A stretch of 64,000 bases of DNA from Rhodospirillales bacterium. Its GTDB lineage: Bacteria; Pseudomonadota; Alphaproteobacteria; Rhodospirillales; Shumkoniaceae. The DNA is taken from NCBI GenBank assembly GCA_014859895.1, contig JACZKS010000159.1:1-64000 (forward strand), read 5' to 3'. The position numbers were made by a program, and so were the translations under genes. Below are positions 1 to 8,713 of this stretch, piece after piece; position 1 is the first letter of the stretch; every line of letters starts with the position of its first letter. The notes under the pieces were generated by a model. That model did no database searches and was not told the origin of the DNA. It saw nothing but the letters and a program-made list of their open reading frames with translations.

Positions 1-1358
1 ATCGCCGTCTTCTGGTCGCTCTCCGCCCGCCGGACCTCGCCGTCCACCGCGTGGGCCGCCCCAACCATCTCGCGGTTGGCCGCGGCCTGCTGAACGAAGG
101 CCCCGACCACGCCCTCGAATTCCTCCAGATACGCCCCCGCCCCTGCGTGGATGACTTTTGCCTTGGATTTTTCCACGTCCGTCGAAAGGGCGGTTCCCAG
201 TTCTTCCAACTGCCCGGCGATCTTTGCCACACCGTTCCTTACCGCGTCGGCGGCGGCGGCGATCGGGGTTCGTAGATATTGCAGTTGCGCCGTCCGCTTC
301 TTGTTGACGTTTTCGATGAGACTGCTGACCAGCAGCGTGATGCCCTGCTTTTTCTGCATGCGGATCTTGGCGAGCTTGGCATCGTCGGCCAGACCTTGCC
401 AGTCCAGCCGCTGGCTCAAGGCGATCCCGTCGAGAACGCTCTTGATGGCCCGCATCTTCTTTTCGAGATTATCGGCGGCGGCGGCTGTCTGCTGAGCATT
501 GCCCTGCAAGAGGTCGGTGGCGAGCTTTTTGTAATCCTCGCGAATCACGTCGACGATCTCGAGGAAGCTGTCCGGCAACAGGCTGGCGTTCTCGGCGCCG
601 ATCAGCGACTGGAGATTCTTCAGGCCGAACGAAACCATGGTGGCCATCGTATCGAACGTGACCACTCGCTTTTCGTCCCGGTGAATCTGGAAGCGCTGCA
701 TTTCGATGAGAAGCTCCGCCAGCTGGCCGGTGATCTTGGTCGCCTCGTCGGAAAGGGCCAGCTTGGTATCCCGCTTTTCCTCGATCTCGGCCAGGACCGT
801 CGCCAGTTCGCCGAACTGCGCGTTCTGCTCGTCACGAAGCTCGGTCGAGGTCGTCTCCATGTCGTTCGATTTCTGGAGCATGCGCTCCAGGGCGGCGCGC
901 TTTTTCACCTCGAGATCGTGATAGCGGACCAACGCCGCCTCGTAAGTGACGATCTGCGCCCCGACGCTGTCGATCCACTGGCGGTCGTTGGCCGAATCGA
1001 AAAGGTCGCCAATGCTTCCCGCCCGCTCCTTCAACGAGGCGATCTTCGCGCTGGCATCCTGGAAGGATTTCTCATCGCCGGAGATCTGGTAATTCTTCTC
1101 ATCCTGGCGGATCTCCTGCAGCCCGCCGGTAAGGAGCGCCGCCGCGTCCGTCCTTTCGAGCTGTCCGCTGATCTGTTGCTGGCCGTTCCAGCCGAGATAG
1201 GAAACCCCCACCGTCAGCGCCAGCACGGTGGCGAAGCCAAACCCGATCTTGCGGCCGATGCGGACATCGGAAAGGGTCAACCGCTGCCAACGCGACGGAC
1301 GATCGGAGGAAGGGGAGGATCGGGATTCCGTATTCTTGGAAGCGGTGGCGGCATTCAT
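1..1358 (-). CDS. Methyl-accepting chemotaxis receptor, N-terminal part (runs off left edge)
   Basis: An open frame on the minus strand begins at an ATG at 1356-1358, preceded by AGAGGA about 8 bases upstream, and continues without a stop to the window edge (about 452 codons). After a short cytoplasmic tail there is one membrane segment (about residues 40-58, GFGFATVLALTVGVSYLG). A long, Gln/Glu/Lys-rich helical region follows, with the character of a helical bimodular (HBM) type periplasmic sensor. The signalling domain with its methylation helices would lie outside the window, so the receptor assignment rests on architecture and helix composition. The upstream region carries a small dyad (GAATTG/CAATTC at 1428-1445). 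The ligand cannot be told; HBM sensors elsewhere bind organic acids or aromatic intermediates. Confidence 0.7.
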   Translation of the reverse strand, partial: MNAATASKNTESRSSPSSDRPSRWQRLTLSDVRIGRKIGFGFATVLALTVGVSYLGWNGQQQISGQLERTDAAALLTGGLQEIRQDEKNYQISGDEKSFQDASAKIASLKERAGSIGDLFDSANDRQWIDSVGAQIVTYEAALVRYHDLEVKKRAALERMLQKSNDMETTSTELRDEQNAQFGELATVLAEIEEKRDTKLALSDEATKITGQLAELLIEMQRFQIHRDEKRVVTFDTMATMVSFGLKNLQSLIGAENASLLPDSFLEIVDVIREDYKKLATDLLQGNAQQTAAAADNLEKKMRAIKSVLDGIALSQRLDWQGLADDAKLAKIRMQKKQGITLLVSSLIENVNKKRTAQLQYLRTPIAAAADAVRNGVAKIAGQLEELGTALSTDVEKSKAKVIHAGAGAYLEEFEGVVGAFVQQAAANREMVGAAHAVDGEVRRAESDQKTA

Positions 1359-1640
1359 TAGGCGATCCTCTTCTCGTCGATGCATTTCCTGCCGGGCAGG
1401 GTCTCCACCCGTCTACGTCATGAATGCGAATTGAATTACCAATTCGGCATGCACGAAACCTTGATAGCGGGGAAGCGGATCACGATTCTCCCGCCCCTAT
1501 CCCCGGGAGTTTTCTCCTTCGAGTCGTAAGCGATCATAGAACGGTATTATTACAGAAGTTCGTCGGGAGTGTGCGTTCGAAGGCCGATCTGTAACGTTCA
1601 TGCCACAATTGCCGCCGAGCGGCCGCCAGCCAGTTAAGGC

Positions 1641-2546
1641 TCAGGCGGCATCCCAATAGGGCCGCGGTCCGAAGCGGCCGGCCAGGAAGTCGACAAAGGC
1701 CCTGACCTTGGCCGACAGGTGGCGGCGGTGCGGATAGACCGCGTAGATGGCCAACGAGTCGTCGGCGAATGTGTCGAGAACCGCGCGCAGCCGGCCATCC
1801 CGCAGGTCATCGCCGACGAGGAAGGTGGGTGCCAGGCAAACGCCAAGCCCGGCCAGCGCCGCCTCACGCAAAACGTCGCCGTTGTTGGCCTTGAGGTTGC
1901 CGGCGACGCGTACCGTGAGCGGGCCGCCCGGCCCGCGGAAGCGCCAGTCGTTCTGGGCCGGCAGATAGGCATAGATCAGGCAGTTGTGGCGGGTCAGTTC
2001 GCGCGGATGGGCCGGCACGCCGTGGGCGGCCCAGTAGGCCGGGCTGGCGCACACCGCCCGGCGGGCCGGCGCCAGCTTGCGCGCCACCAGGCTGGAATCA
2101 GGCAGGTCGGCGATCCTGACCGCAACGTCATAGCCCTCCTCGATCAGGCTGACCCGCCGGTCGTCGAGGTCCAGCGTCACCGCCAGGTCGGGATAGCGGG
2201 TCATGAAATCGCCCAATGCGGGAGCGACATGCTGGATACCGAAGGACATCGGTGCGTTGACCCTGAGAACGCCGCGCGGCTCGTCGGTTAGCCGGCCGGC
2301 CGCCTGCTCGGCCTCCTCCAACTCGGCCAGGATGCGCTGGGCCCGCTCCAGGAAGTCGGACCCCGCCTCGGTCAGCGACAGTCGCCGCGTCGTGCGGTTG
2401 AACAGCCTGGCGCCCAGCCGGTCCTCCAGCACCGCCAGCTTCTTGCTGGTGGCCGATTTGGACAGCCCGAGATCGCGGGCCGCCGCCGAAAAGCTGCCGG
2501 TCTCGGCGATGCGCACGAATACCTGGAGGACGTCGAGGGACAGCAT
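1641..2546 (-). CDS. LysR-family transcriptional regulator
   Basis: A 301-residue protein of normal LysR length. Residues about 4-63 form the winged helix-turn-helix (AARDLGLSKSATSKKLAVLE is the recognition part), followed by the linker helix and a periplasmic-binding-like effector domain (about 90-295, with VTLDLDDRRVSLIEEGYDVAVRI). The LxxVxR-type helix with FNRTTRRLSLTEAG is typical of the CrgA/DmlR branch. It is transcribed divergently from wrbA with 133 bp between the start codons, so it most likely controls the wrbA operon and itself in response to a quinone, electrophile or redox signal. That target is inferred from position only. Confidence 0.93.
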   Translation of the reverse strand: MLSLDVLQVFVRIAETGSFSAAARDLGLSKSATSKKLAVLEDRLGARLFNRTTRRLSLTEAGSDFLERAQRILAELEEAEQAAGRLTDEPRGVLRVNAPMSFGIQHVAPALGDFMTRYPDLAVTLDLDDRRVSLIEEGYDVAVRIADLPDSSLVARKLAPARRAVCASPAYWAAHGVPAHPRELTRHNCLIYAYLPAQNDWRFRGPGGPLTVRVAGNLKANNGDVLREAALAGLGVCLAPTFLVGDDLRDGRLRAVLDTFADDSLAIYAVYPHRRHLSAKVRAFVDFLAGRFGPRPYWDAA

Positions 2547-2575
2547 GGCGCGCCTTGATCGTCTCTGTTAGCGAA

Positions 2576-2603
2576 ACAATCATATTCCATATCCGATGAT
2601 TGT
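2576..2603. promoter_or_regulatory. Dyad operator candidate between lysR and wrbA
   Basis: Perfect 8-bp inverted repeat ACAATCAT/ATGATTGT separated by 12 bases, lying in the divergent intergenic region about 30 bp from the regulator start. The arms and overall spacing fit a LysR-type recognition site. No binding evidence is available. Confidence 0.5.
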
Positions 2604-2679
2604 CCACTCCGTATGGCACCCCCACCTCCCTTCCACACGAACGGTTCATCCGTCGATGGTTCAGGAAAGGACGGCAAAC

Positions 2680-3282
2680 ATGGCCAAGGTTCTAGTTCTC
2701 TATTACAGCAGCTACGGACACGTGGAGACGATGGCGGGAGCCGTCGCCGAAGGGGCGCGTAGCGTTCCCGGCACCCAGGTCGACATCAAGCGGGTGTCCG
2801 AATTGGTGCCTGACGAGGTGGCCCGAAAGTCCGGTCTCAAGGTCGACCAGGCGGCGCCCATCGCCAAGCCCGACGAGTTGGCCGACTATGACGCCGTCAT
2901 CTTCGGCACGCCCACCCGTTTCGGCAACATGGCAGCGCAGATGCGCAATTTCCTCGACCAGACCGGCGGCCTGTGGGCCAAGGGCAAGCTGATCGGCAAG
3001 GTCGGCAGCGCGTTTGCCAGCACCGCCACCCAGCACGGCGGCCAGGAGACGACGCTGACCTCCTTCCACACCACGCTCCTGCACCTGGGCATGGTGATCG
3101 TCGGCCTGCCCTATTCGGCGACCGGTCAGACCAGGGTCGACGAAATCACCGGCGGTTCGCCCTACGGCGCCACCACCATCGCCGGCGGCGACGGCAGCCG
3201 CCAGCCCAGCGAAAACGAGCTGGAGCTCGCCCGTTTCCAGGGCCGGCACGTCGCCGAGATCGCCACGAAACTGGCCGCCTGA
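2680..3282 (+). CDS. wrbA: NAD(P)H:quinone oxidoreductase, WrbA type
   Basis: 200 residues with the flavodoxin fold of WrbA: the FMN phosphate loop is [12 protein letters not shown] (residues 7-18), then [25 protein letters not shown] (about residues 78-102), [12 protein letters not shown] and [21 protein letters not shown] near the C-terminus. It reduces quinones by two electrons in the cytoplasm, avoiding semiquinones. The start at 2680 is chosen because it follows AGGAAAGG by about 9 bases and gives the family N-terminus; an upstream in-frame ATG at 2596 would lie inside the regulatory region. It is first in a three-gene rightward run with a glutathionyl-hydroquinone reductase and a DoxX protein. 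Confidence 0.96.
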   Translation: MAKVLVLYYSSYGHVETMAGAVAEGARSVPGTQVDIKRVSELVPDEVARKSGLKVDQAAPIAKPDELADYDAVIFGTPTRFGNMAAQMRNFLDQTGGLWAKGKLIGKVGSAFASTATQHGGQETTLTSFHTTLLHLGMVIVGLPYSATGQTRVDEITGGSPYGATTIAGGDGSRQPSENELELARFQGRHVAEIATKLAA

Positions 3283-3308
3283 GCGGCTTCGGCGCAAAGG
3301 AGCCCACC

Positions 3309-4274
3309 ATGGGACTGCTGGTCGACGGCACTTGGCGGCAGGATTGGTACGAGACCGCAACGAACGACGGCCGCTTCGTGCGGCCGTCCACTTCCTTCCG
3401 CAATTGGATCACCGCCGACGGAACCTCGAGCTTCGCCGCCGCGCCCCGCCGCTATCATCTCTATGTCTCCTACGCCTGCCCCTGGGCCCATCGCACGCTG
3501 ATCTTCCGGACGCTTAAGGGTCTCACGGACATAGTCTCGGTCTCGGTGGTCGAGCCGCTGATGGGCGCCGACGGCTGGACCCTGGCCGAAGGGGCCGATG
3601 CCGCGCTGGGCGCGCGCTTCCTTTATGACGTCTATCGCGCCGCCGATCCCGCATACACCGGGCGGGTGACGGTACCGGTGCTGTGGGACAAGGAAACGGG
3701 GGCCATCGTCAGCAATGAATCGGCCGACATCATCCGCATGTTCAATTCAGCCTTCGATGCCGTCGGCGCCGCCTCCGGCGACTACTACCCCGAGCCCTTG
3801 CGAGACGACATCGACGCTCTCAACACGCGGATCTACGACACCGTCAACAACGGCGTCTATCGGGCCGGCTTCGCCACGCGCCAGGCGGCCTACGACGAAG
3901 CGGTGACGGCGCTGTTTTCCAGCCTCGACTGGCTGGAGGAGCAGCTGTCCCGACAGCGCTACCTGACCGGCGGCCGCCTGACCGAGGCCGACTGGCGGCT
4001 GTTCACCACGCTGGTTCGTTTCGATTCCGTCTATCACGGACACTTCAAGTGCAACCTCAGGCGGCTGATCGATTATCCCAACCTGTGGGCCTTCACCCGC
4101 GAGCTTTACCAAGTGCCCGGCGTCGCCGACACCGTCAGGCTCGACCACATCAAGGCCCACTACTACGGCAGCCACCCGACCATCAACCCCACCGGCATCG
4201 TGGCCAAAGGGCCGCTGCTGGATTTCAGTCAGCCGCACGGCCGCGACACGCGGTTTCCGGCGCTCCCCCGCTGA
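3309..4274 (+). CDS. Glutathionyl-hydroquinone reductase (Xi-class GST, YqjG/PcpF family)
   Basis: 321 residues. The N-terminal thioredoxin-like domain holds the family signature YACPWAHRT with catalytic Cys57, followed by TVPVLWDKETGAIVSNESADI, and a helical C-terminal domain (RYLTGGRLTEADWRLFTTLVRFD). These enzymes remove glutathione from glutathionyl-hydroquinones, regenerating hydroquinone and disulfide in the cytoplasm. The gene follows wrbA by 26 bp with a short spacer containing AAAGGAG, so the pair would reduce quinones and recycle their glutathione adducts. The start is fixed by the ribosome-binding site and the family-typical opening MGLLVDGTW. Confidence 0.94.
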   Translation: MGLLVDGTWRQDWYETATNDGRFVRPSTSFRNWITADGTSSFAAAPRRYHLYVSYACPWAHRTLIFRTLKGLTDIVSVSVVEPLMGADGWTLAEGADAALGARFLYDVYRAADPAYTGRVTVPVLWDKETGAIVSNESADIIRMFNSAFDAVGAASGDYYPEPLRDDIDALNTRIYDTVNNGVYRAGFATRQAAYDEAVTALFSSLDWLEEQLSRQRYLTGGRLTEADWRLFTTLVRFDSVYHGHFKCNLRRLIDYPNLWAFTRELYQVPGVADTVRLDHIKAHYYGSHPTINPTGIVAKGPLLDFSQPHGRDTRFPALPR

Positions 4275-4288
4275 CAGAGGATCAACCC

Positions 4289-4759
4289 ATGAGCAATCCC
4301 GTCTCTCCCGCACCTGCCCCTTATATCCCCGCTCTTGCCGGCCTTTACCGCTCCGCCTCCTCAGCTGCCTGGCCGCTGGTGCGCGTCGTCACCGGCCTGT
4401 GGATGATGCCGCACGGCGGCCAAAAGCTGTTCGGCTGGTTCGGCGGCGACATCGAGGGCCTCGCCGGCTTCCTCGCCAAGATCGGGCTGACGCCGGCCCT
4501 GCCGCTGGCCTATGCGGTGGGCGCCATCGAGTTCTTCGGTGGCCTGCTTCTGGTCGTCGGTCTGTGGACGCGGCCGGCCGCCATGGCTGCCGCCGTTCTC
4601 ATGCTGGTCGCGGCCTTCAAGGTCCATCTCGCCAACGGCTTCTTTTGGAACCAGGGTGGCTACGAATACCCGCTGATGTGGGCCATGCTGGCCATTGCCG
4701 TCGCCATGCGCGGGGCCGGCCCGCTGTCCCTGGACGCGCGGATCGGCCGCGAGTTTTAG
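4289..4759 (+). CDS. DoxX-family membrane protein
   Basis: 156 residues with four predicted membrane helices and the DoxX hallmarks MMPHGGQKLFGWFGG, GLTPALPLAYAVGAIEFFGGLLLVVGLWTRPAA, and a final WNQGGYEYPLMW segment. Members accompany oxidative-stress and thiol-metabolism enzymes; a biochemical activity is not established for this type. The gene starts 14 bp after the glutathionyl-hydroquinone reductase and closes the operon. Its stop codon overlaps the stop of the convergent hydrolase gene (shared bases 4756-4759), so there is no room for a separate terminator. Confidence 0.9.
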   Translation: MSNPVSPAPAPYIPALAGLYRSASSAAWPLVRVVTGLWMMPHGGQKLFGWFGGDIEGLAGFLAKIGLTPALPLAYAVGAIEFFGGLLLVVGLWTRPAAMAAAVLMLVAAFKVHLANGFFWNQGGYEYPLMWAMLAIAVAMRGAGPLSLDARIGREF

Positions 4760-5892
4760 GGGCGACCGCGCATGCCAAGCACCGCATAGGCGGCGCGCAA
4801 TAGGATCAGGCGATCGAGCGGGCCGATGGGCTTGGGCTCGACGTGATCGAGGCTGTCAACGACGTAAAGCTCGGCGGCCCTCGCCGGCAGCGCGGCTGCC
4901 AGCTTGAGGCTCTCGGTTTCCGGGATGATCGGGTCGTTGCGCCCGTGCAGCAGGAAAAAACGGCCGCTGAGGCCGGAGAGATCGCGCCGACTGAGGTCGA
5001 GCGCCCGGAAGTCGGCGAGCAGGGCCTCCGGCAACGCCTCGACGATCGCGGGCACGCGCTCCGGGTCGTCGTTGTCGAGCAGGGCATAAACCGCCTGCCC
5101 CTCGGCGCCCAGTTCGGCTGCCCAGGTCGCCACGTCGGCGGCCGGGTCGCGCAACCGCATCTCCTTGATGAGACGCAGCCGCGCGCGATCCTCGGACGAG
5201 GCGATCCGATCGAGATTGGATTCAACGAACACCCACTTGCCGTAGGCGTTGGGCTGGCGGTAGCGCCAGGGCTGGCCGACGCCCTCCCGGAAACGCCCGG
5301 TAGTGAAGAAAGTGACGACGGCGGTCAGGTCGTAATAGCCGCCGACGGCGATGACGAAGTCGACTCGCCCGCCGCTATCCTCAAACAGCGAGGCCACGGC
5401 CGGCCCGACCGCGTAGGAAATGGCCGTCACCCCCAGGGCCTGTCCGGCCGGGCTTTCCCGGCGCAGCCAAGCGCTCGCATCGGCGATGGCCCGGGCATCT
5501 TCAGGCCGTACGCGCAGCGCCCTTAGGTTTTCCACGTCGGGAACCAACACCCGGAAACGGGCGCGGGCGAGCGTTTCGGCAAACGTCACCAGCCGGGGAT
5601 CGTCCTTGCCGGCCGGCGCCACGCCCGGCACAAGTACCATCGCCGCCAGCACCGCCTGGCCGCCGCCTGGCGTGTAGAGATCGCCGGAATAGAGGTGGCC
5701 CGCCGTTTCGAAGCGGACCGGCCGGCGCTCGGGTGGCGGCGTCGCTTCCTTAAGCGCGCTTGGCCCGCTCCCGGCCTCGATGTCGGCCAGCAGCTTTGCC
5801 GCCTCGCCCAACCGGGCCGACGAACAGCCGGCGACAAGCACGGCCGCGGCCAGGATGGCGATCCGTCCCCATCCGCGCAGCCGCGGAATCAT
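4756..5892 (-). CDS. Alpha/beta-hydrolase lipoprotein
   Basis: 378 residues. A basic start, hydrophobic segment and lipobox LVAGC (Cys about residue 24) indicate a lipoprotein signal, so the enzyme is predicted to be membrane-anchored in the periplasm. The body has an alpha/beta-hydrolase layout: VLVPGVAP early (oxyanion strand), TAISYAVGPA in the nucleophile-elbow position, and RFFLLHGRNDPIIPETES followed by SLDHVE as the Asp and His regions. The elbow reads ISYAV rather than GxSxG, so catalytic competence is uncertain. The ATG overlaps the TAA of the upstream lipoprotein (TAATG), implying translational coupling. Substrate unknown. Confidence 0.8.
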   Translation of the reverse strand: MIPRLRGWGRIAILAAAVLVAGCSSARLGEAAKLLADIEAGSGPSALKEATPPPERRPVRFETAGHLYSGDLYTPGGGQAVLAAMVLVPGVAPAGKDDPRLVTFAETLARARFRVLVPDVENLRALRVRPEDARAIADASAWLRRESPAGQALGVTAISYAVGPAVASLFEDSGGRVDFVIAVGGYYDLTAVVTFFTTGRFREGVGQPWRYRQPNAYGKWVFVESNLDRIASSEDRARLRLIKEMRLRDPAADVATWAAELGAEGQAVYALLDNDDPERVPAIVEALPEALLADFRALDLSRRDLSGLSGRFFLLHGRNDPIIPETESLKLAAALPARAAELYVVDSLDHVEPKPIGPLDRLILLRAAYAVLGMRGRP

Positions 5893-6485
5893 TACATCAG
5901 GAAATCGCTGATGTGGCTGCGGATGTCCTGTTCCATCTCGTTGTTGAAGTCCTTCATCAGGGCGTCGATCAGGTCGAACCGCAGGCGGTCGCGCTCGTTC
6001 AGTGAAGCATCCTCGCGCAACGTCTGCGAACGGCCGACCCGGGAACTGGCGAAAGCCTGGCGGAAGCCCTGGGCGTCGACGATCTCGATCATGGCGGCCA
6101 CCGTCGCCTGATAGCGGACGGCCTGCTGCTTCTTGAAGGCGCCGGCCAACCCGCCTTCGACGGGCAGCGGGGTCTCGGTCACCGTGGCATCGACGATGGT
6201 GAAGCGCGCCACATTGTTGGTCACCCCCTTGGCAACCAGCCGGTCCTCGGCCCAACGGCGCATGGCCTTCTCGGGCGGCACCGGAAACTGCGAGCCGACC
6301 TGCACGGCCTGCAGGGTCGGCTGCACGTTGGAAACGATGTCCACCCGGCTGGCATTTAGCCCCAACGCCGGAAAATGCGCGAAGGTAATGTCGGGAAAAG
6401 TTTGCACGGTAACCGGGGTCTCGCACGCCGCCAGCGCCAGCGTCGCAAGACCCGCCATCAAGAGCCGCCGGGTCATCATCAACAT
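5892..6485 (-). CDS. Lipoprotein, paralogue of the preceding upstream gene product
   Basis: About 194-197 residues depending on which of the clustered Met codons (6485 to 6476) is used. Lipobox LALAAC gives a lipidated Cys about 20 residues in. The mature part contains SRVDIVSNVQPT, a Trp-containing helix RRWAEDRLVAKG, RFTIVDATVTETPLP, a strand AVRYQATVAAMIEIVD and a C-terminal helix ending SHISDFLM. All these segments are mirrored in the adjacent lipoprotein at 6552-7136, so the two arose by tandem duplication. No family name can be given from the sequence alone; an envelope role is inferred from the lipid anchor. Confidence 0.85.
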   Translation of the reverse strand: MLMMTRRLLMAGLATLALAACETPVTVQTFPDITFAHFPALGLNASRVDIVSNVQPTLQAVQVGSQFPVPPEKAMRRWAEDRLVAKGVTNNVARFTIVDATVTETPLPVEGGLAGAFKKQQAVRYQATVAAMIEIVDAQGFRQAFASSRVGRSQTLREDASLNERDRLRFDLIDALMKDFNNEMEQDIRSHISDFLM

Positions 6486-6551
6486 ATCGCCAGAGTGGCA
6501 CGGGCGCCTCCCCCGTTCAAGGCGAACGCCGGGGGAGGCTGCCCGCCGCCG

Positions 6552-7136
6552 CTAGCGGATAAAGGTACCGAGATGGCCGCGGATGTTTTCCGTCATCTCG
6601 GCATCGAAGGCCGACACCAGCGGCGCGATCATGCCCTGCCACAGGTCCTGATGCGCTTCCGGTGACGCGGTCGGCCAGATCGTGCGCGAGAAAGCCACCC
6701 TGCCCCCCGCCCGTCCCTGCCGAGCGTTCGGTTCATCCAGAACCTCGAGAATGGCGGCCACCGTGGCGTTGTAGCGCACGGTTTGCGGCGCCCGCAGAAG
6801 GCCCGGCATGCCGACGTCCCTCGGCAGGTCCTCCTCGACGATGGCGGCCTCGGTAATGGTGAAACGGGCGACGCCGCTTTGCCCCCTGGCGACCAACCGG
6901 TTCGCACCCCAATCGCGGATCGCCTGGTCGGGAGTCGTGGGGATCAGGCCCTCGACATGCGGGGGCGTCTTCGAGGGTTGGACATTGGATACAATCTCGA
7001 TCCTGGCGACATCGAGGGCGATGGGCGGCGGCAGTACAACCACCTGCTGCTCCATCGGAGCCGTTGTCGTTCCGCACGCCGCTAGCGCCAGCGTCGCGAA
7101 ACCGACCGTCAGTACCTGTCGGATCAATTTGAGCAT
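6552..7136 (-). CDS. Lipoprotein, tandem paralogue
   Basis: 194 residues with lipobox LALAAC at about residues 16-21. It shares with its neighbour the order ARIEIVSNVQPS, DQAIRDWGANRLVARG, VARFTITEAAIVEEDLP, TVRYNATVAAILEVLD and a closing helix ENIRGHLGTFIR. The signal peptide is nearly identical (GFATLALAAC against GLATLALAAC), and the two genes are separated by only 66 bp in the same direction. Function unknown. Confidence 0.85.
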   Translation of the reverse strand: MLKLIRQVLTVGFATLALAACGTTTAPMEQQVVVLPPPIALDVARIEIVSNVQPSKTPPHVEGLIPTTPDQAIRDWGANRLVARGQSGVARFTITEAAIVEEDLPRDVGMPGLLRAPQTVRYNATVAAILEVLDEPNARQGRAGGRVAFSRTIWPTASPEAHQDLWQGMIAPLVSAFDAEMTENIRGHLGTFIR

Positions 7137-7166
7137 AAAGAGGAAATAGTCGCCGGCGCCGCCCGT

Positions 7167-8075
7167 TCAAGGAGACGGCAGATCTGCCAGTGCCTGGCGC
7201 GAGAAGCGGTATTCGGCCTTGCAGAACTCGCAAGTCACTGCAATCCCGCCGTCTTCAACCATGGCGTCAAGCTCTGCCGCCGGAAAGCGGCCGAGCGTCG
7301 CCGCAACCTTGGCGCGCGAGCAACGGCAGGCATGACGCACCGGACGGACCCGAAACAGGCGCACGCCCTCCTGGTGATAAAGCCTATAAAGCAGGCGGGC
7401 CGGCTGGATCGCCCCATCCAGCATCTCGGCCGCCGTCACGCTGCTGGTGAGCGCCACGGCGTGGCGCCATTCATCCTCGGCCTCGTCGTCGGAATCGACG
7501 CCGCCCTCCAGACGTGGGCGCTGGATCATCAGGGCGGCGGCCCGGCTGGCGCCGCCGTTTCCCGCCGTCGCCGCCAGCGAAATGGCGGTCTGCAGCGGCT
7601 CGCACTGGCGAAAATAGGTGTGCGCGCAGTCAGCGAGGTTGGGCCCGGTCAGTTCGGTCATTCCCTGGTGCTGCTGGGCGTTGGGGCCGTGATCGAGGGT
7701 GACGGCGAGGCGCCCGGCACCCAGCAGACGGGGGACCGGCGCATCGGCGACGCCCTCGACCGTGGCCAAGCGCTCCGCGTCATAGCGGGCATAGCCACGC
7801 AGGCTGCCGTCGCTGGTGATGTCGGCGACCATCAGGCTGAGCGGCCCATCACCCTGGGTCTGCAGCTTGAACACGCCATCGAACTTGAGCGCGCTGGCCA
7901 GCACCGTGGTCAAGGCCAGGGTTTCCCCCATCAGGCGGGCCACCGCCTCGGGGTAGCCGTGCGGGCCGAGGATCGAGTCCAGTGCCGGACCCAGGCGCAC
8001 CAGACGGCCGCGCAGGCCCAGGTCCTCGATGCGAAAGGGCTGGATCAGATCGGTAAACGGAGTGACGTCGGCCAT
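7167..8075 (-). CDS. hslO: Redox-regulated chaperone Hsp33
   Basis: 302 residues, the usual Hsp33 length. The N-terminal substrate-binding domain has HGYPEAVARLMGETLALTTVLASALKFDG and LQTQGDGPLSLMVADI. The C-terminal redox switch carries the zinc-binding pairs CRC and CEFC (HACRCSRAKV and VTCEFCKAEY). Under oxidative stress these cysteines form disulfides, zinc is released and the protein becomes a holdase. The gene ends about 30 bp upstream of the lipoprotein pair and begins 4 bp from the yciB stop. Confidence 0.96.
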   Translation of the reverse strand: MADVTPFTDLIQPFRIEDLGLRGRLVRLGPALDSILGPHGYPEAVARLMGETLALTTVLASALKFDGVFKLQTQGDGPLSLMVADITSDGSLRGYARYDAERLATVEGVADAPVPRLLGAGRLAVTLDHGPNAQQHQGMTELTGPNLADCAHTYFRQCEPLQTAISLAATAGNGGASRAAALMIQRPRLEGGVDSDDEAEDEWRHAVALTSSVTAAEMLDGAIQPARLLYRLYHQEGVRLFRVRPVRHACRCSRAKVAATLGRFPAAELDAMVEDGGIAVTCEFCKAEYRFSRQALADLPSP

Positions 8076-8079
8076 CGCC

Positions 8080-8703
8080 TCACTTGTCGCCGGAAGGGTT
8101 CTCCGTCCGGGGTTCCGGCTCGCCCTTTTCCACGTGATGGCGGTTCATCACCGGCACCTGGCTCAAAGCGAACACCACGGTCAACCCGGCGATGCCAAAG
8201 ACCTTGAAGGTCACCCAGAAATCGGTGCTCTGGGTTCGCCAGACCACTTCGTTCAGGCCGGCCATGGCCAGGAAGAACCAGGCATAGCGGACGGTCAGGA
8301 TATGCCAGCCCCGGTCATCCATGGAGATGGTGGCGCCGAGCAGCGATTTCAAAAACGATCGCTTGAAGAAGAGGCCGCCGAACAGCACGACGGCGAACAG
8401 CACCTGGACGATGGTCGGCTTCAGCTTGATGAAAGTCTCGTCGTGCAGCCACAGCGTCAGGCCGCCGAAGACGCCGACCACCACCGCCGTCACCAGCGGC
8501 ACCATCGGCAGTCTGCGCTCGTAGGCGTAGGACAGCGCAAGGGCCAGCGCCGTCGCCCCCATCAGGCCAGCGGTGGCGGCGAACAGGCCGAACTGGAAAT
8601 AGCCGGCGAGGAAAACCACCAGCGGACCGTAGTCCACCGCTGGCCGCAGCCAGCGCGGCGCCGATGGCCGGGGAGCGGCGGAGGAGGGGTGGGGTTCGGT
8701 CAT
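8080..8703 (-). CDS. yciB: Septation protein A / YciB inner-membrane protein
   Basis: 207 residues with five to six membrane helices and the family patterns PLVVFLAGYFQFGLFAATAG, KPTIVQVLFAVVLFGGLFFKRSFLKSLLGA and VRYAWFFLAMAGLNEVVWRTQSTDFWVTFKVFG. YciB proteins affect envelope biogenesis and septation. An upstream in-frame Met exists at 8751 inside the argF terminal region, but the start at 8703 matches the usual short cytoplasmic tail. It lies between argF (10 bp upstream) and hslO (4 bp downstream), so all are probably cotranscribed. Confidence 0.92.
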   Translation of the reverse strand: MTEPHPSSAAPRPSAPRWLRPAVDYGPLVVFLAGYFQFGLFAATAGLMGATALALALSYAYERRLPMVPLVTAVVVGVFGGLTLWLHDETFIKLKPTIVQVLFAVVLFGGLFFKRSFLKSLLGATISMDDRGWHILTVRYAWFFLAMAGLNEVVWRTQSTDFWVTFKVFGIAGLTVVFALSQVPVMNRHHVEKGEPEPRTENPSGDK

Positions 8704-8713
8704 GGCGGCAGGA

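Noticed and set aside
279..1361. Long plus-strand frame opposite the left-edge chemoreceptor
   Set aside because: The minus strand encodes a coherent receptor with a ribosome-binding site; the plus-strand frame is its codon-bias shadow. Similar long shadows oppose the MscS, amtB, GH65 and aorB genes.
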